Assembly (NCBI GenBank): GCA_020633555.1
Contig: JACKDL010000013.1
Span: 1 to 64,000, forward strand
Length of the DNA stretch: 64,000 nt
Direction: 5' to 3'
Source of the DNA: Myxococcales bacterium
GTDB taxonomy: Bacteria > Myxococcota_A > Bradymonadia > UBA7976 > UBA1532
How positions within the stretch are numbered: the first letter of the stretch is position 1; the number at the start of each line of letters is the position of its first letter. The notes beneath the pieces are model-generated. The model did not search any database. It was given only the letters and a program-made list of their open reading frames with translations, and had not been told where the DNA came from. The position numbers and the translations under genes were made by a program. Shown piece by piece: positions 1-9,761 of the stretch.

Positions 1-498
1 GCGACGGTCATGAGCAACCTGGGCCTGGACAAGGCGGTGCGCGCGGCGGGCGGTCGGGTGGAGCGGGTCGGCGTGGGCGACCGCTACGTGGTCGAGCGCA
101 TGCGCGAGGGGGGCTATAGCTTGGGCGGCGAGCAGTCGGGCCACGTGATCCTGCACGACTTCGCCACCACGGGCGATGGCTTGGTGACCGCGCTGGCCGT
201 GCTGGGCATCGCCCGACGGGAAGGGGCCACCCTGTCAGAGCTCGCGGCGTGCATGGAGCGCTTCCCGCAAGTGCTGCTGAACGTGCCCGTGGCCCGCAAG
301 CCGCCCTTGGAGACGTTGTCCGCGACACAACGCGCCATCGCGGAGGTGGAGGCTTCACTGGATGGGGACGGCCGGGTGCTGGTGAGGTACTCGGGGACCC
401 AGAATCTGGCTCGGGTGATGGTGGAAGGGCCAACGCAGGCGCTGATCGATGACGCCGCGGGCCGGATCGCGGCGGTCCTCGAAGAGGAGCTGGGCTGA
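1..498 (+). CDS. glmM: Phosphoglucosamine mutase, C-terminal part (5' end outside window)
   Basis: GlmM converts glucosamine-6-phosphate to glucosamine-1-phosphate for UDP-GlcNAc and so for peptidoglycan. The reading frame is open from base 1, and the first codons read ATVMSNLGL, which matches the interior of GlmM. The 165 residues seen cover the end of domain 3 (VGDRYVVERM, GGEQSGHV) and domain 4 with the phosphate-binding loop RYSGTQNLARVMVEG. The catalytic-serine domain lies upstream of the window. The stop is 2 bases before the pdxJ-like ATG, so the two are probably co-transcribed. The identity is secure; only the missing N-terminus limits it. Confidence 0.93.
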   Translation, partial: ATVMSNLGLDKAVRAAGGRVERVGVGDRYVVERMREGGYSLGGEQSGHVILHDFATTGDGLVTALAVLGIARREGATLSELAACMERFPQVLLNVPVARKPPLETLSATQRAIAEVEASLDGDGRVLVRYSGTQNLARVMVEGPTQALIDDAAGRIAAVLEEELG

Positions 499-500
499 GC

Positions 501-1241
501 ATGGACGCACGACTGCACCTGCATCTGGACTCCGTGGCGGCGTTCCGAGATCTGCGCGACGGCGCACGGACGCCCGAGACGGTGGCCGTGGCGCTCCTGG
601 CCGAGCTGGCCGGCATCGATGGGCTTGCCCTGCGGGTGGACGAGACGCGCCGAGATCAGCTCGTGCACGACGTGCAGCTCCTGCGGACGGGCACGCAGGC
701 CCGGCTGGAGCTGGGGCTGGCGCCCACGGCCGATCTGGTGACGACGGCCTTCGACCTCCGGCCCGACCGGGTCACCCTGGTGCCTGACCGGATGGACGGA
801 TCGGGGATCCTGGGCGGCCTGGACGTGCACGTCCTCAAGGACGCGCTGAAGAAGCACGTGAACCACCTGCGTGACGCGGACGTGGAGGTTGCCGTGCGGG
901 TGGCGCCCAGCCTGGATCAGGTGAAGGCCATTCACCGGCTGGACGCGCGGGTGGTGTGCCTGGTGACCGCCGGCTATGTGACCGCACGCACGCCCGCCGA
1001 GCGCCGCATGGAGTTGACGCGGCTGCAAGACGCGGCCGTCCTCGCCCGGCGCCTGGGGCTGCGGGTCGCCGTGGTGGGCGGGCTGGATCTGCGTGCCGTC
1101 GAGGCGCTGGCGGCGGTGGCGGCCATCGACGAGTTTCACGTCGGGCACGCCTGCGTCGCGCGGGGGATTCTGCGGGGGATCGAGCGGGCGGTGGACGACT
1201 TCCGCACGGCCATCGAGCGTGGCCGGCAGCGGGCCATCTGA
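501..1241 (+). CDS. pdxJ: PdxJ-like protein lacking key catalytic histidines
   Basis: This 246-residue protein has the length and overall sequence pattern of pyridoxine 5'-phosphate synthase (TIM barrel; last step of DXP-dependent vitamin B6 synthesis). Landmarks line up without large gaps: ELAGIDGLALRVDE, RLELGLAP, LGGLDV and the phosphate-binding FHVGHACVARG. By my alignment to the E. coli enzyme from memory, Glu72 is kept as the E of LEL. Catalytic His45 is Arg45, and His193 (NAGHGL) is Gly in VVGGLDL. The N-terminal NIDH signature reads HLDS. The fold is well supported but the activity is doubtful. It sits between glmM and nnr, the normal pdxJ neighbourhood, so it probably descends from pdxJ rather than from a distant paralogue. 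Confidence 0.75.
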   Translation: MDARLHLHLDSVAAFRDLRDGARTPETVAVALLAELAGIDGLALRVDETRRDQLVHDVQLLRTGTQARLELGLAPTADLVTTAFDLRPDRVTLVPDRMDGSGILGGLDVHVLKDALKKHVNHLRDADVEVAVRVAPSLDQVKAIHRLDARVVCLVTAGYVTARTPAERRMELTRLQDAAVLARRLGLRVAVVGGLDLRAVEALAAVAAIDEFHVGHACVARGILRGIERAVDDFRTAIERGRQRAI

Positions 1242-1249
1242 GGGTGCCC

Positions 1250-2815
1250 GTGGGTTTCCTTCAATCGCTGGCCGAGGCCCGGGACGCGGGCTACGTGCTG
1301 ACGCCCGCCGAGATGCGCGCGGTGGACCGGCACGCCATCGAGTCGCTGGGTGTACCCGGTGTCGCGCTGATGGAGAACGCCGCGCGGCACGTGGCGGCCT
1401 TCGCGGCGCGGTGTACGCGCCGCGGGGGCCGGATCGGCGTCGTCTGCGGTGGCGGGAACAACGGGGGCGATGGGCTGGCGGCGGCTCGGCACCTTGCGGC
1501 CTGGGGGTTCGACGTCGAGGTCGTCCGCCTCGAGACCGGGCGACTCAGCGGGGACGCCGAGACCCATTTGCGGGTGGTAGACGCTTTGGGGCTGGCGGTC
1601 CGGACGGTGGACGACATGGCCAGCGTGGCCACCCTGCCGGCGCCTGGGCACTACCAGACGCTGGTGGACGCCGTGTTGGGAACGGGCCTGCGGGGGCCGG
1701 TGACCGGCGGCGCGCGGGAGCTGCTGTCGTGGATCAATGGCCATGGGGCCACCGTGGTGGCCGTGGACGTGCCAAGCGGGCTGTGCGGGCGCACGGGGCG
1801 GCCGCTGGGGACCGCGGTGCGGGCGCAGCAGACGGTGACCTTCGGGGCGAGCAAGACCGGCCACTGGCTGCACCCCGGGCCCGAGTACGTGGGGGCGCTG
1901 CACGTGGTGGACATCGGCCTGCCGCCGGGGCTGGTGGCCGCCCATGCAAGTGGTCGAGTGGTCCTTGGGGACGCTGCGCTCGCCCGCGCCAGCGCGCCCC
2001 GGCGGCTCGATGATCACAAGGGCCGCTTGGGGCATCTGTGGGTCCTGGCCGGGTCGCCCGGGCGTAGCGGAGCCGCACGCCTTGCGGCCGCAGCAGCGCT
2101 GCGGGCGGGGGCGGGGCTGGTGACGGCCGCGGTAGACGCGCGCGTCTGGCCCCAGGTGGCCGCGGCTGCCTGGGAGACCATGACCGAGGTGGGCTTGGAT
2201 CCCGGGGCGCCGCTGGAGGACGAAGTGGCGCGGCTGCGGGGGCTGGCGTCGCGTTGCAGCGCCTGGGTCGTCGGGCCCGGGCTGGACCCGTCCAGCCGGA
2301 CTCAGGCGCTGCTCAAGGGCCTGCTGCCGGCGGTGGAGCGGCCCGCGGTGGTCGACGCCGAGGCGCTGAACCAGCTTGCCGAGACCCCTGCGATACTGGG
2401 GGCCGGGGGGCCGCGCGTGCTCACGCCCCACCCGGGCGAGGCGGCGCGCCTGCTGGGGATCGCGGTGGCCGACGTGCAGGCGGACCGGTTGGCTGCGCTG
2501 GATGCCTTGGTGGCTGCCACCGGTGCCGTGGTCGTGCTGAAGGGGGCCCACACCTGGGTGGGCGCCCCAGACGGCCGGCGGGGGGTGTGCCCCGATGGCA
2601 ACCCGGGCATGGCCTCGGCCGGCTCGGGCGATGTGCTCGCAGGGATTATCGGCGCGTTGTTGGCGCGGGGGCTCGACCCCTGGGCGGCGGCCGCGGCGGG
2701 GGTGGTCTGGCATGGGCGGGCGGGCGACGCGGCCTGCGCGGCCCGGTCGGCCAATGGGGTGACGGCCCGGGCGCTCATCGACGCGCTGCCAGAGGTGGAG
2801 GTGACGGCATGCTGA
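1250..2815 (+). CDS. nnr: Bifunctional NAD(P)HX epimerase / ADP-dependent NAD(P)HX dehydratase
   Basis: This enzyme repairs hydrated NAD(P)H. The N-terminal YjeF_N domain (about residues 15-225) epimerises R-NADHX; it shows MENAARHVA, VCGGGNNGGDGL and VDVPSGL. The C-terminal ribokinase-like domain (about 240-521) dehydrates S-NADHX; it shows LTPHPGEAARLLG, VLKGAHT and NPGMASAGSGDVLAG with the GSGD motif. GTG at 1250 is chosen because GAGGG lies 5 bases upstream; GTG 1244 is an alternative. The gene starts 8 bases after pdxJ and overlaps tsaC by 7 bases, so it is part of one operon. At 521 residues the length is normal for the fused form. Confidence 0.93.
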   Translation: MGFLQSLAEARDAGYVLTPAEMRAVDRHAIESLGVPGVALMENAARHVAAFAARCTRRGGRIGVVCGGGNNGGDGLAAARHLAAWGFDVEVVRLETGRLSGDAETHLRVVDALGLAVRTVDDMASVATLPAPGHYQTLVDAVLGTGLRGPVTGGARELLSWINGHGATVVAVDVPSGLCGRTGRPLGTAVRAQQTVTFGASKTGHWLHPGPEYVGALHVVDIGLPPGLVAAHASGRVVLGDAALARASAPRRLDDHKGRLGHLWVLAGSPGRSGAARLAAAAALRAGAGLVTAAVDARVWPQVAAAAWETMTEVGLDPGAPLEDEVARLRGLASRCSAWVVGPGLDPSSRTQALLKGLLPAVERPAVVDAEALNQLAETPAILGAGGPRVLTPHPGEAARLLGIAVADVQADRLAALDALVAATGAVVVLKGAHTWVGAPDGRRGVCPDGNPGMASAGSGDVLAGIIGALLARGLDPWAAAAAGVVWHGRAGDAACAARSANGVTARALIDALPEVEVTAC

Positions 2816-3417
2816 CCCGGCTTGCGTTGGCCGAGGCGGCCGACATTCTGCGCGACGGGGGGGTGGTGCTCTTCCCCACCGAGACCACGTACGCGCTGGG
2901 CTGCCTGGCCCGGGACGCGGCGGCGGTGCGGCGGGTGGTGGGCCTGAAGGCGCGCCCCGAAGGCCGGCCGCTGCCCGTCATGCTGCCGGACTGGCAGACC
3001 TTCCTGAAGCTCACCGTGGAGTCGCCCCTGGCGCCGCTGGCCGAGCGGTTCTGGCCCGGGCCGCTGACCGTGGTGGTGCCAGCTTTCCCGGGGCTGCCGC
3101 AGGCGGTCACGGCGGACACCAACATGGTGGGCTTGCGGCTCTCGGGTCACCCGGTGGCCCAGGCGCTCATGCAGCGGGTCGGGGAGCCGGTGGTGGCCAC
3201 CAGCGCCAACCGCACCGGGGAGCCGGCCGCCGCGGATCTGGCCGCTTGCGACCGGGCGGGCCTGGAAGCCGTCGATGGGGTGCTGCCGGGCGAGGGGCTC
3301 ACGGGCCGCGGGAGCACCGTGGTGGGCCTGGCGGCCGGCCAGCTCGCCATCTACCGCGAGGGCCTGCTGCCGGTAGAGGACCTGCTGGCAGCCTGGCGGG
3401 CGCTGCGCCAACGCTGA
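2809..3417 (+). CDS. tsaC: L-threonylcarbamoyladenylate synthase (Sua5/YrdC/YwlC family)
   Basis: It makes threonylcarbamoyl-AMP from threonine, bicarbonate and ATP, the first step of t6A37 tRNA modification. The 202-residue single-domain protein carries the family signatures GVVLFPTETTYALGC, KARPEGRPLPVML, FWPGPLTVVVPA and ATSANRTGEPA. The length fits the TsaC/YwlC type without the C-terminal Sua5 domain. The ATG overlaps the end of nnr (ATGCTGA), implying coupled translation. tsaE, another gene of the same pathway, lies at 13473-13958. A GC-rich inverted repeat of GGCGCC lies between this stop and the converging hutI stop but has no T-run. Confidence 0.93.
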   Translation: MLTRLALAEAADILRDGGVVLFPTETTYALGCLARDAAAVRRVVGLKARPEGRPLPVMLPDWQTFLKLTVESPLAPLAERFWPGPLTVVVPAFPGLPQAVTADTNMVGLRLSGHPVAQALMQRVGEPVVATSANRTGEPAAADLAACDRAGLEAVDGVLPGEGLTGRGSTVVGLAAGQLAIYREGLLPVEDLLAAWRALRQR

Positions 3418-3445
3418 GGACGCCGGCGCCGCCCGTCGGGCGCCC

Positions 3446-4671
3446 TCAGTGGGCCCAGCCGTCTGCGCGCCACACCTCGACCCCCGCCTTGAAGACCTGC
3501 CAGGTGTGGACGGGGCCGAAGTGGTAGGGCAGGTGCTGGTGATCCGGCACATCGAAGACAGCGAGATCCGCTCGCCGGCCCACGGCGATCCGCCCCACTT
3601 GATCTGCGAGGCCCAGGGCCGCGGCGGCGTGGCAGGTGACGGCCTCGAGCACCTCGTGGGCCGTCATGCCCAAGCGGCTCATGCCCAAGGTCAACATGAG
3701 CTGCAGGTGCTCCGTCATGCAGGTGCCGGGGTTGCAGTCGGTGGACAGCGCCACCGGGACGCCGGCCTCGATGAGGCGGCGCGCCGGGGCGCGCGCGTCC
3801 TGGCCGAGGAACAGGGCAGCGCCGGGCAAGAGGACAGCCACCGTGCCGGCCTGGGCCAGGGCCGCGATGCCCGCGTCGCTGATGTGCTCCAGGTGATCGG
3901 CCGACACAGCACCCAACCGCGCGGCCAGCTCGGCGCCACCCCCTTCGTCGAGCTGATCGGCGTGGACCTTGGGCCGCAGTCCGTGGGCGACGCCCGCGGC
4001 GAGGATCGCCTCGGCCTCCTCGAGGCTGAAGGCGGTGTCTTCGACGAAGACGTCGCAGAACCGCGCGAGGCCGCGCTCGGCTACCGCGGGCAAGGTGTGC
4101 TCGATGACCTCGCGGACGTAGCGCGCCCGATGGTCGCGGTGCTCTGGGGGCACCACGTGCGCCCCGAGGTAGGTGCCCACCAGGTCGATGGGCTGAGCAG
4201 CATCCAGGGCTTGCACCGCCTCCAAGATGCGCAGCTCCGTGGCGTGGTCGAGGCCGTAGCCTGACTTGACCTCAGCCGTGGTGACGCCCTGGGCCAGGAG
4301 CCGCCGCAACCGGGGGTGCGCCTGCTCGATGAGGGACTCGAGGCTGGCCGCTCGGGTGGCCCGGACCGTCGTGGCGATGCCCCCGCCACGCTGGGCGATC
4401 TCGCGGTACGGGATGCCCGCGGCGCGCTCGGCGTACTCGCCGGCGCGGTCGCCACCGAAGACCAGGTGGGTGTGGCACTCCACCAGTCCAGGGGTCAGCA
4501 GGCGGCCCGCAAGGTCCACCACGCGCGTCGCGGGGCCTGGCAGTGGGGCCTCGTGCTGGGGGCCGACGAACTGGATCACGCCACCGCTCACCGCGACCGC
4601 CCCGTCGCCCAAGGGCGGTCCCGCGGCCGTGAAGACTTCGCCTGCACCGAGCAACAGCAGGTCGGGAGCGC

Positions 4672-4675
<4 letters not shown>
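3446..4675 (-). CDS. hutI: Imidazolonepropionase
   Basis: HutI hydrolyses 4-imidazolone-5-propionate to N-formimino-glutamate in histidine breakdown. The amidohydrolase-fold protein has the metal motif HTHLVFGGDR, the lysine/tyrosine region EVKSGYGL, KVHADQLDEGGG and ALSTDCNPGT. Near the C-terminus it has VGRRADLAVFD. The best start is TTG at 4675, whose last two bases are the first two of the hutH stop (TTGA). This gives 409 residues, the usual family length, and no ATG or GTG fits better. It is the downstream gene of a two-gene hutH-hutI operon; hutU is not in the window. Confidence 0.93.
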
Positions 4676-6222
<1,547 letters not shown>

Positions 6223-6322
6223 GGCCGTCGTGTATGCCGGGGGCGACGCAGTGTCAACGTGCCCAGTCAACCCGCTCGGAGGCCATCGCGGGCTCGGCTG
6301 GCCCGGTGGTAGGGTCCGGGCC

Positions 6323-6949
6323 ATGGCACCGCACACCGTGATCTTCGACCTGGACGGGACCCTGCTGGACTCGATCCCGGACCTCGCCGCCGCAGCCAAC
6401 GCGGCCCGGGCGACCTTGGGGCTTGCCCCGCTGCCGGCCGAGGCGGTGGAGGCTGGCGTCGGCTGGGGCCTGGGCCACCTGCTGCGTCACGTCCTCCCTC
6501 CCGACGCCCATGAGCAGCTCCCGGCGCTGCGAGCGGCCTTCATCGCGGCCTACCAGCAGGCGCCGATGGCCCGCGGGGGGTTGTACCCCGGGGCCGAGGC
6601 CCTCGTGGCGGCGTGGCCTCGGACGCGCCTCGGCCTGGTGACCAACAAGCCGCGGATGTTCCTGGACCCCATCCTGACGCACCTGGGCTGGGGGGCGCGT
6701 TTTGGGGCCGTGGTGGCGGGCGACGACCTGCCGGAACGCAAGCCGGATCCGGCGCCGCTGCGGGCGGCCATTCGGGCCCTGGGGGTGGTGCCGGGGCAGG
6801 TGCTGTTCGTGGGCGACTCCGAGGTGGACGCCGAGACGGCCCGCCGCGCCGGGGTCGAGTTCGCGGCCGTGCCGTGGGGCCGCGTGGCGCCGACGGCGGC
6901 GCGGGTCCTGGCTTCCTTGCACGACCTGCGCCCGGCGGTGAGCGGCTGA
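6323..6949 (+). CDS. HAD-family phosphatase, phosphoglycolate phosphatase-like
   Basis: This is a 208-residue haloacid dehalogenase hydrolase of the Gph/PGP type. It has motif I DLDGTLLDS, motif II LVTNKP, motif III lysine in ERKPDPAPL and motif IV GDSEVDAET, with a helical cap (about residues 20-85) between I and II. All four catalytic motifs are intact. Phosphoglycolate is the likeliest substrate by similarity, but HAD specificity cannot be read from the sequence. The stop overlaps the fluC ATG (TGATG), so this is the first gene of a three-gene run. Confidence 0.85.
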   Translation: MAPHTVIFDLDGTLLDSIPDLAAAANAARATLGLAPLPAEAVEAGVGWGLGHLLRHVLPPDAHEQLPALRAAFIAAYQQAPMARGGLYPGAEALVAAWPRTRLGLVTNKPRMFLDPILTHLGWGARFGAVVAGDDLPERKPDPAPLRAAIRALGVVPGQVLFVGDSEVDAETARRAGVEFAAVPWGRVAPTAARVLASLHDLRPAVSG

Positions 6950-7326
6950 TGGGGCCGCTGCTGGGCGTCTTCCTGGGCGGCGGCCTGGGGGCGCTGTGCA
7001 GGTACGGCGTGGGCGTCTGGGCGGGGCGGCTGCTGCCGGACGCGCGCCTGCCGTGGGGCACCTTCGCGGTGAACGTGGCCGGGTGCTTCGTCCTGGGCGC
7101 GCTGGTGCCGTTGTTCGCCGTGCGGCTGAGCTGGCCCGCGCCGGTTCGCTTGGCCGTGACCACCGGGTTTCTGGGGGGCCTGACCACCTTCTCGACCTTT
7201 GGTCAGGAGTCGGTGGCGCTGGCGAGCAGGGCACCGGCGTTGGGGTTGGCAAACGTGGCGTTGAACGTCGGCGTGGGGCTGGCGGCAGCGACGCTTGGGA
7301 TGTGGCTTGGAGGGCGATTGACATGA
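6949..7326 (+). CDS. crcB: Fluoride channel FluC (CrcB)
   Basis: FluC exports fluoride as a dual-topology dimer in the inner membrane. The 125-residue protein has four hydrophobic segments, the N-terminal GGGLGALCRYGV and FAVNVAGCFVLG, and the family signature TTGFLGGLTTFSTFG. The length is normal. Only one copy is present, as expected for the homodimeric form. No fluoride riboswitch can be placed because the gene overlaps the HAD stop directly. It also overlaps the GDPD start (ATGA), so the three genes are translationally linked. Confidence 0.92.
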   Translation: MGPLLGVFLGGGLGALCRYGVGVWAGRLLPDARLPWGTFAVNVAGCFVLGALVPLFAVRLSWPAPVRLAVTTGFLGGLTTFSTFGQESVALASRAPALGLANVALNVGVGLAAATLGMWLGGRLT

Positions 7327-8006
7327 GCGGGCTGGCGCTCTGGGCACACCGGGGGAGTCACGGGCGGGGGCTTCTGGAGAACACCTTGCCCGCTTTCGCA
7401 CGCGCCCTTGCCGAGGGGGCCGACGGCATTGAGTTGGACGTCCGGGCCAGCGTGGACGGCGAGGCGCTGGTGATCCACGACGCTGATCTTGCGCGCGTGG
7501 GCGGTGGCGCACTGGCGGTCGAGCGCACGCCCTGGCGCAAGACCACGGCGCGGCGGCTCCAAGGCGGGGCCCATGTCCCTCGCCTGCGCGAGGTGCTCGA
7601 CCAGGTGGCCGGTCGGATTCCGGTCAACGTCGAGCTCAAGACGGTGGGCGTAGCGCTGCCGGTCGCGCGTGCGCTTCGCCCCGGCGATCGGATCGTGGTC
7701 TCGAGCTTCCTGGACGAGGCCCTGGCTGCGTTTCGTGGCGCGGCACCGGGGGTCGACCGGGCGCTGCTGACGGAGCGAACGCCCGGTGAGGCGCCCCCGT
7801 GGGCGCGCCTGCATGCCCTGGGCTGCCGAGCCTGGCACGCGCATCACCCGACCTTGACCGGGAGCGAGGTGCGGGCCGCGGCGGCCCGTGGGCTGACCGT
7901 GCGGGCCTACACGGTAGCCCACGCCGGGGACGCCCGGCGCCTGGCGGCGATGGGTGTGGCGGGTGTCTTTGTGGACGAGCCCGGCGCCCTCCGGCAGCGC
8001 CTCTGA
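7323..8006 (+). CDS. Glycerophosphodiester phosphodiesterase (GDPD family)
   Basis: It is predicted to hydrolyse glycerophosphodiesters to glycerol-3-phosphate and an alcohol. All catalytic landmarks are present: HRGSHG near residue 9, ENTLPAF, the metal ligands in GIELDV and HDADLARV, then NVELK and a late TVAHAGDARRLAAMGVAGV. The 227-residue form has no signal peptide, so it is probably cytoplasmic (UgpQ type). The start overlaps the fluC stop. After the stop there is a short AGCGG...CCGCT inverted repeat but no T-run. Confidence 0.9.
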   Translation: MSGLALWAHRGSHGRGLLENTLPAFARALAEGADGIELDVRASVDGEALVIHDADLARVGGGALAVERTPWRKTTARRLQGGAHVPRLREVLDQVAGRIPVNVELKTVGVALPVARALRPGDRIVVSSFLDEALAAFRGAAPGVDRALLTERTPGEAPPWARLHALGCRAWHAHHPTLTGSEVRAAAARGLTVRAYTVAHAGDARRLAAMGVAGVFVDEPGALRQRL

Positions 8007-8104
8007 GCGGTGTCAGCCGCTGAGCTTCTCGGGGCGTCGGAGAAAAAAGACGCGACACCGCCTGCAGCCCGCCGATGGATCTCCTGAACAGCAGGGGAGC
8101 GATC

Positions 8105-8653
8105 ATGGGCGCAACAGGGGCGGGGCGGGTGTTGGTGGGGCTGGTGCTGCTGGTGGCCGTGGCCTGGGCCGAACGGTGGACGATCCAGCGCACGCCAGTG
8201 GGCACGGGGGCATGCGCGCCGTGGTACGGGCTCGAACTTCAGGGCACGCGGATCTGGACGGGGGACCCGGAGCGAGCGAACCGAGAGACCCGGGGCTGTG
8301 CGCACGCCGCGGCGCCCAGGGTGGGCTGGATCCAGCAGGTTCTCTGGCGGGGTGGGCAGTGTCGGGTCGAGCACCGGCCCATGTCGGCCGGACAGCGGCT
8401 GGCGCTCGGGCTGCCGCTGGCGTTGAACACGGCGTCAGTGGGCGATCTGCAGGCGATCCCGGGCATCGGCCCAGCCACCGCGCAGGCCATCGCCGCTGCG
8501 CGCCCGTTCAGCTCGGTGACGGAGTTGGAGCGCGTGCGCGGCATCGGGCCCACCCGGCGGCGCGCCTTGGAGCCGCACCTGACGGTCAGGGATCCTCTTC
8601 CGCCTTCGCCTTCTTGTCGGCCTCGCGGCGCTTCAACTCCTCAAAAACCTTGA
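8105..8653 (+). CDS. Helix-hairpin-helix (ComEA-like) membrane-anchored protein
   Basis: The N-terminal hydrophobic segment (about residues 5-24) is a signal anchor. The C-terminal part (about 110-160) is a tandem helix-hairpin-helix of the ComEA type: NTASVGDLQAIPGIGP, then VRGIGPTRRRALEPHL. Such domains bind DNA without sequence preference and in ComEA take up DNA outside the membrane. The middle (residues 30-105) has four cysteines and no family match I recognise. ATG 8105 is preferred for its AGGGGAG; an ATG at 8075 lacks one. The last 68 bases overlap the converging lipoprotein gene. A role in DNA uptake is only an inference. Confidence 0.7.
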   Translation: MGATGAGRVLVGLVLLVAVAWAERWTIQRTPVGTGACAPWYGLELQGTRIWTGDPERANRETRGCAHAAAPRVGWIQQVLWRGGQCRVEHRPMSAGQRLALGLPLALNTASVGDLQAIPGIGPATAQAIAAARPFSSVTELERVRGIGPTRRRALEPHLTVRDPLPPSPSCRPRGASTPQKP

Positions 8654-9197
8654 GGTTCTCGGCCAGGGTCTGCTCGTTGAGCTTCACCTTGTTCAGGTTC
8701 TGCTCGAGGGCGCGCTCGAAGACGGTCGTCTTCCAACGGCCCTCCTCCAGGACGAACTCCAGGGTTTCGCCGCTGTGGGTCGGCACCGTGGCCCGGTCGT
8801 TGGTGACGGTGGGCCGCCCCGTGGCGCTGAGGCCGTAGCCCAGGCCAGGGCCGCCGTCGAGACCCTGAAGCTGGGGATCGACGAGCACCGCAAACAAGGC
8901 CGCCGAGTCCTGAGCTTCGAGAACGCCCTTGGGAAAGGCAGCGCGGGCCGCTTCGCGGTGGGCGTCCGGGTAGCGGTCGTCGACGGCCTGCTTGAGCGCC
9001 TTCAGCCGGGTATGAAGCTGGGCCAGTGACTTGTGGGTGGTGGCCGACGAGGCCGCCAGGATCGCTGCCGCATCCTTCGCGACCACCGCATCGCGCAGAC
9101 GATGCAGCGCCCCCTCGGGGCTGGCCGGATCCAGGTTCTCCTCGCAGCCGACGAGGCACACGAGGGGCAGGGCGAGCAACAGCAGTAGGGCGCGCAT
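8586..9197 (-). CDS. Lipoprotein of unknown function
   Basis: The 203-residue protein starts MRALLLLLALPLVCLVGC, a signal peptide with a lipobox ending in the acylated Cys. The body has a short helical part (about 25-85) and a sheet-like end with ETLEFVLEEGRWKTTVFE, a pattern common in NTF2-like or DUF4878-like lipoproteins. The C-terminus is a charged helix rich in Glu and Lys. It is divergent from a second small lipoprotein at 9269 with a similar order of features, with 71 bases between them. I do not recognise a named family. Confidence 0.72.
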   Translation of the reverse strand: MRALLLLLALPLVCLVGCEENLDPASPEGALHRLRDAVVAKDAAAILAASSATTHKSLAQLHTRLKALKQAVDDRYPDAHREAARAAFPKGVLEAQDSAALFAVLVDPQLQGLDGGPGLGYGLSATGRPTVTNDRATVPTHSGETLEFVLEEGRWKTTVFERALEQNLNKVKLNEQTLAENLKVFEELKRREADKKAKAEEDP

Positions 9198-9268
9198 GAC
9201 GTGAGGGTGCGGGCCTGCCGCCGCGTCGTCAATCCCTGTGGTTGCTCCGGGCCTTCGCCCCCGGCAAC

Positions 9269-9733
9269 ATGCGGCCCATGCGTCGTGTGGTCATCGTGAT
9301 CGGCCTCTGCGTGGCCGCCGTGGGCTGCGGCCCGCCCCCCAAGGATCCCGCGGTGGTGGCGTACGAGCAGTTCGTCGCAGCCCTCCGCGGCCGGGATCCG
9401 CTCCGGGTCTGGCAGGGCCTCGCGCCCGACAGTCAGGCGCGACTGGCCGAGCTGCTCGGCCTGCCGAAGGCGCCGTCCGTCGAGGCGGTCCAGGCCCGCC
9501 TTGGGGTTCGCCCGGGGTGGGGCTTTGAGCTCGACCTGCCGCAGCAGGCGCGGCTGGATCCGGCTGGCTCGGACGAGCTGCGGCGGGTCGTCGTGGGGCC
9601 GTTGGCCGGGGCACCGCGTCGGATCCCGATGATTCGGGTGGGCGACACCTGGCGCGTAGACCTGTTCGCTGCGGCGCCGGCGAGCGGTGGGACGGGGCAG
9701 GGGATTGATCCCCGGCCCGGCACGCCCCGATAA
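9269..9733 (+). CDS. Small lipoprotein of unknown function
   Basis: The N-terminus MRPMRRVVIVIGLCVAAVGC is a signal peptide with a lipobox, giving a mature protein of about 135 residues. It contains AYEQFVAALRGRDPLRVWQ followed by DSQARLAELL, and ends with IPMIRVGDTWRVDLFAA. That layout (helical pair, then a strand ending in a WRVDLF-type motif) resembles the divergent lipoprotein at 8586, so the two may be distant paralogues. ATG 9269 is used; ATG 9278 is equally possible. Its stop lies inside the promoter region of the pseudokinase gene. Confidence 0.68.
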   Translation: MRPMRRVVIVIGLCVAAVGCGPPPKDPAVVAYEQFVAALRGRDPLRVWQGLAPDSQARLAELLGLPKAPSVEAVQARLGVRPGWGFELDLPQQARLDPAGSDELRRVVVGPLAGAPRRIPMIRVGDTWRVDLFAAAPASGGTGQGIDPRPGTPR

Positions 9734-9734
9734 T
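9705..9734 (+). promoter_or_regulatory. Sigma-70-type promoter for the pseudokinase gene
   Basis: TTGATC at 9705-9710 and GATAAT at 9729-9734 are 18 bases apart. The predicted start point is about 20 bases before the TTG start at 9762. The same -10 hexamer occurs before lepA. Confidence 0.55.
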
Positions 9735-9761
9735 CGAGCGTCGGGGATCCGAGGAGGGGTT

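Noticed and set aside
3418..3445. GGCGCC inverted repeat between tsaC and hutI as an intrinsic terminator.
   Set aside because: There is no T-run on either strand; it may only stall transcription.
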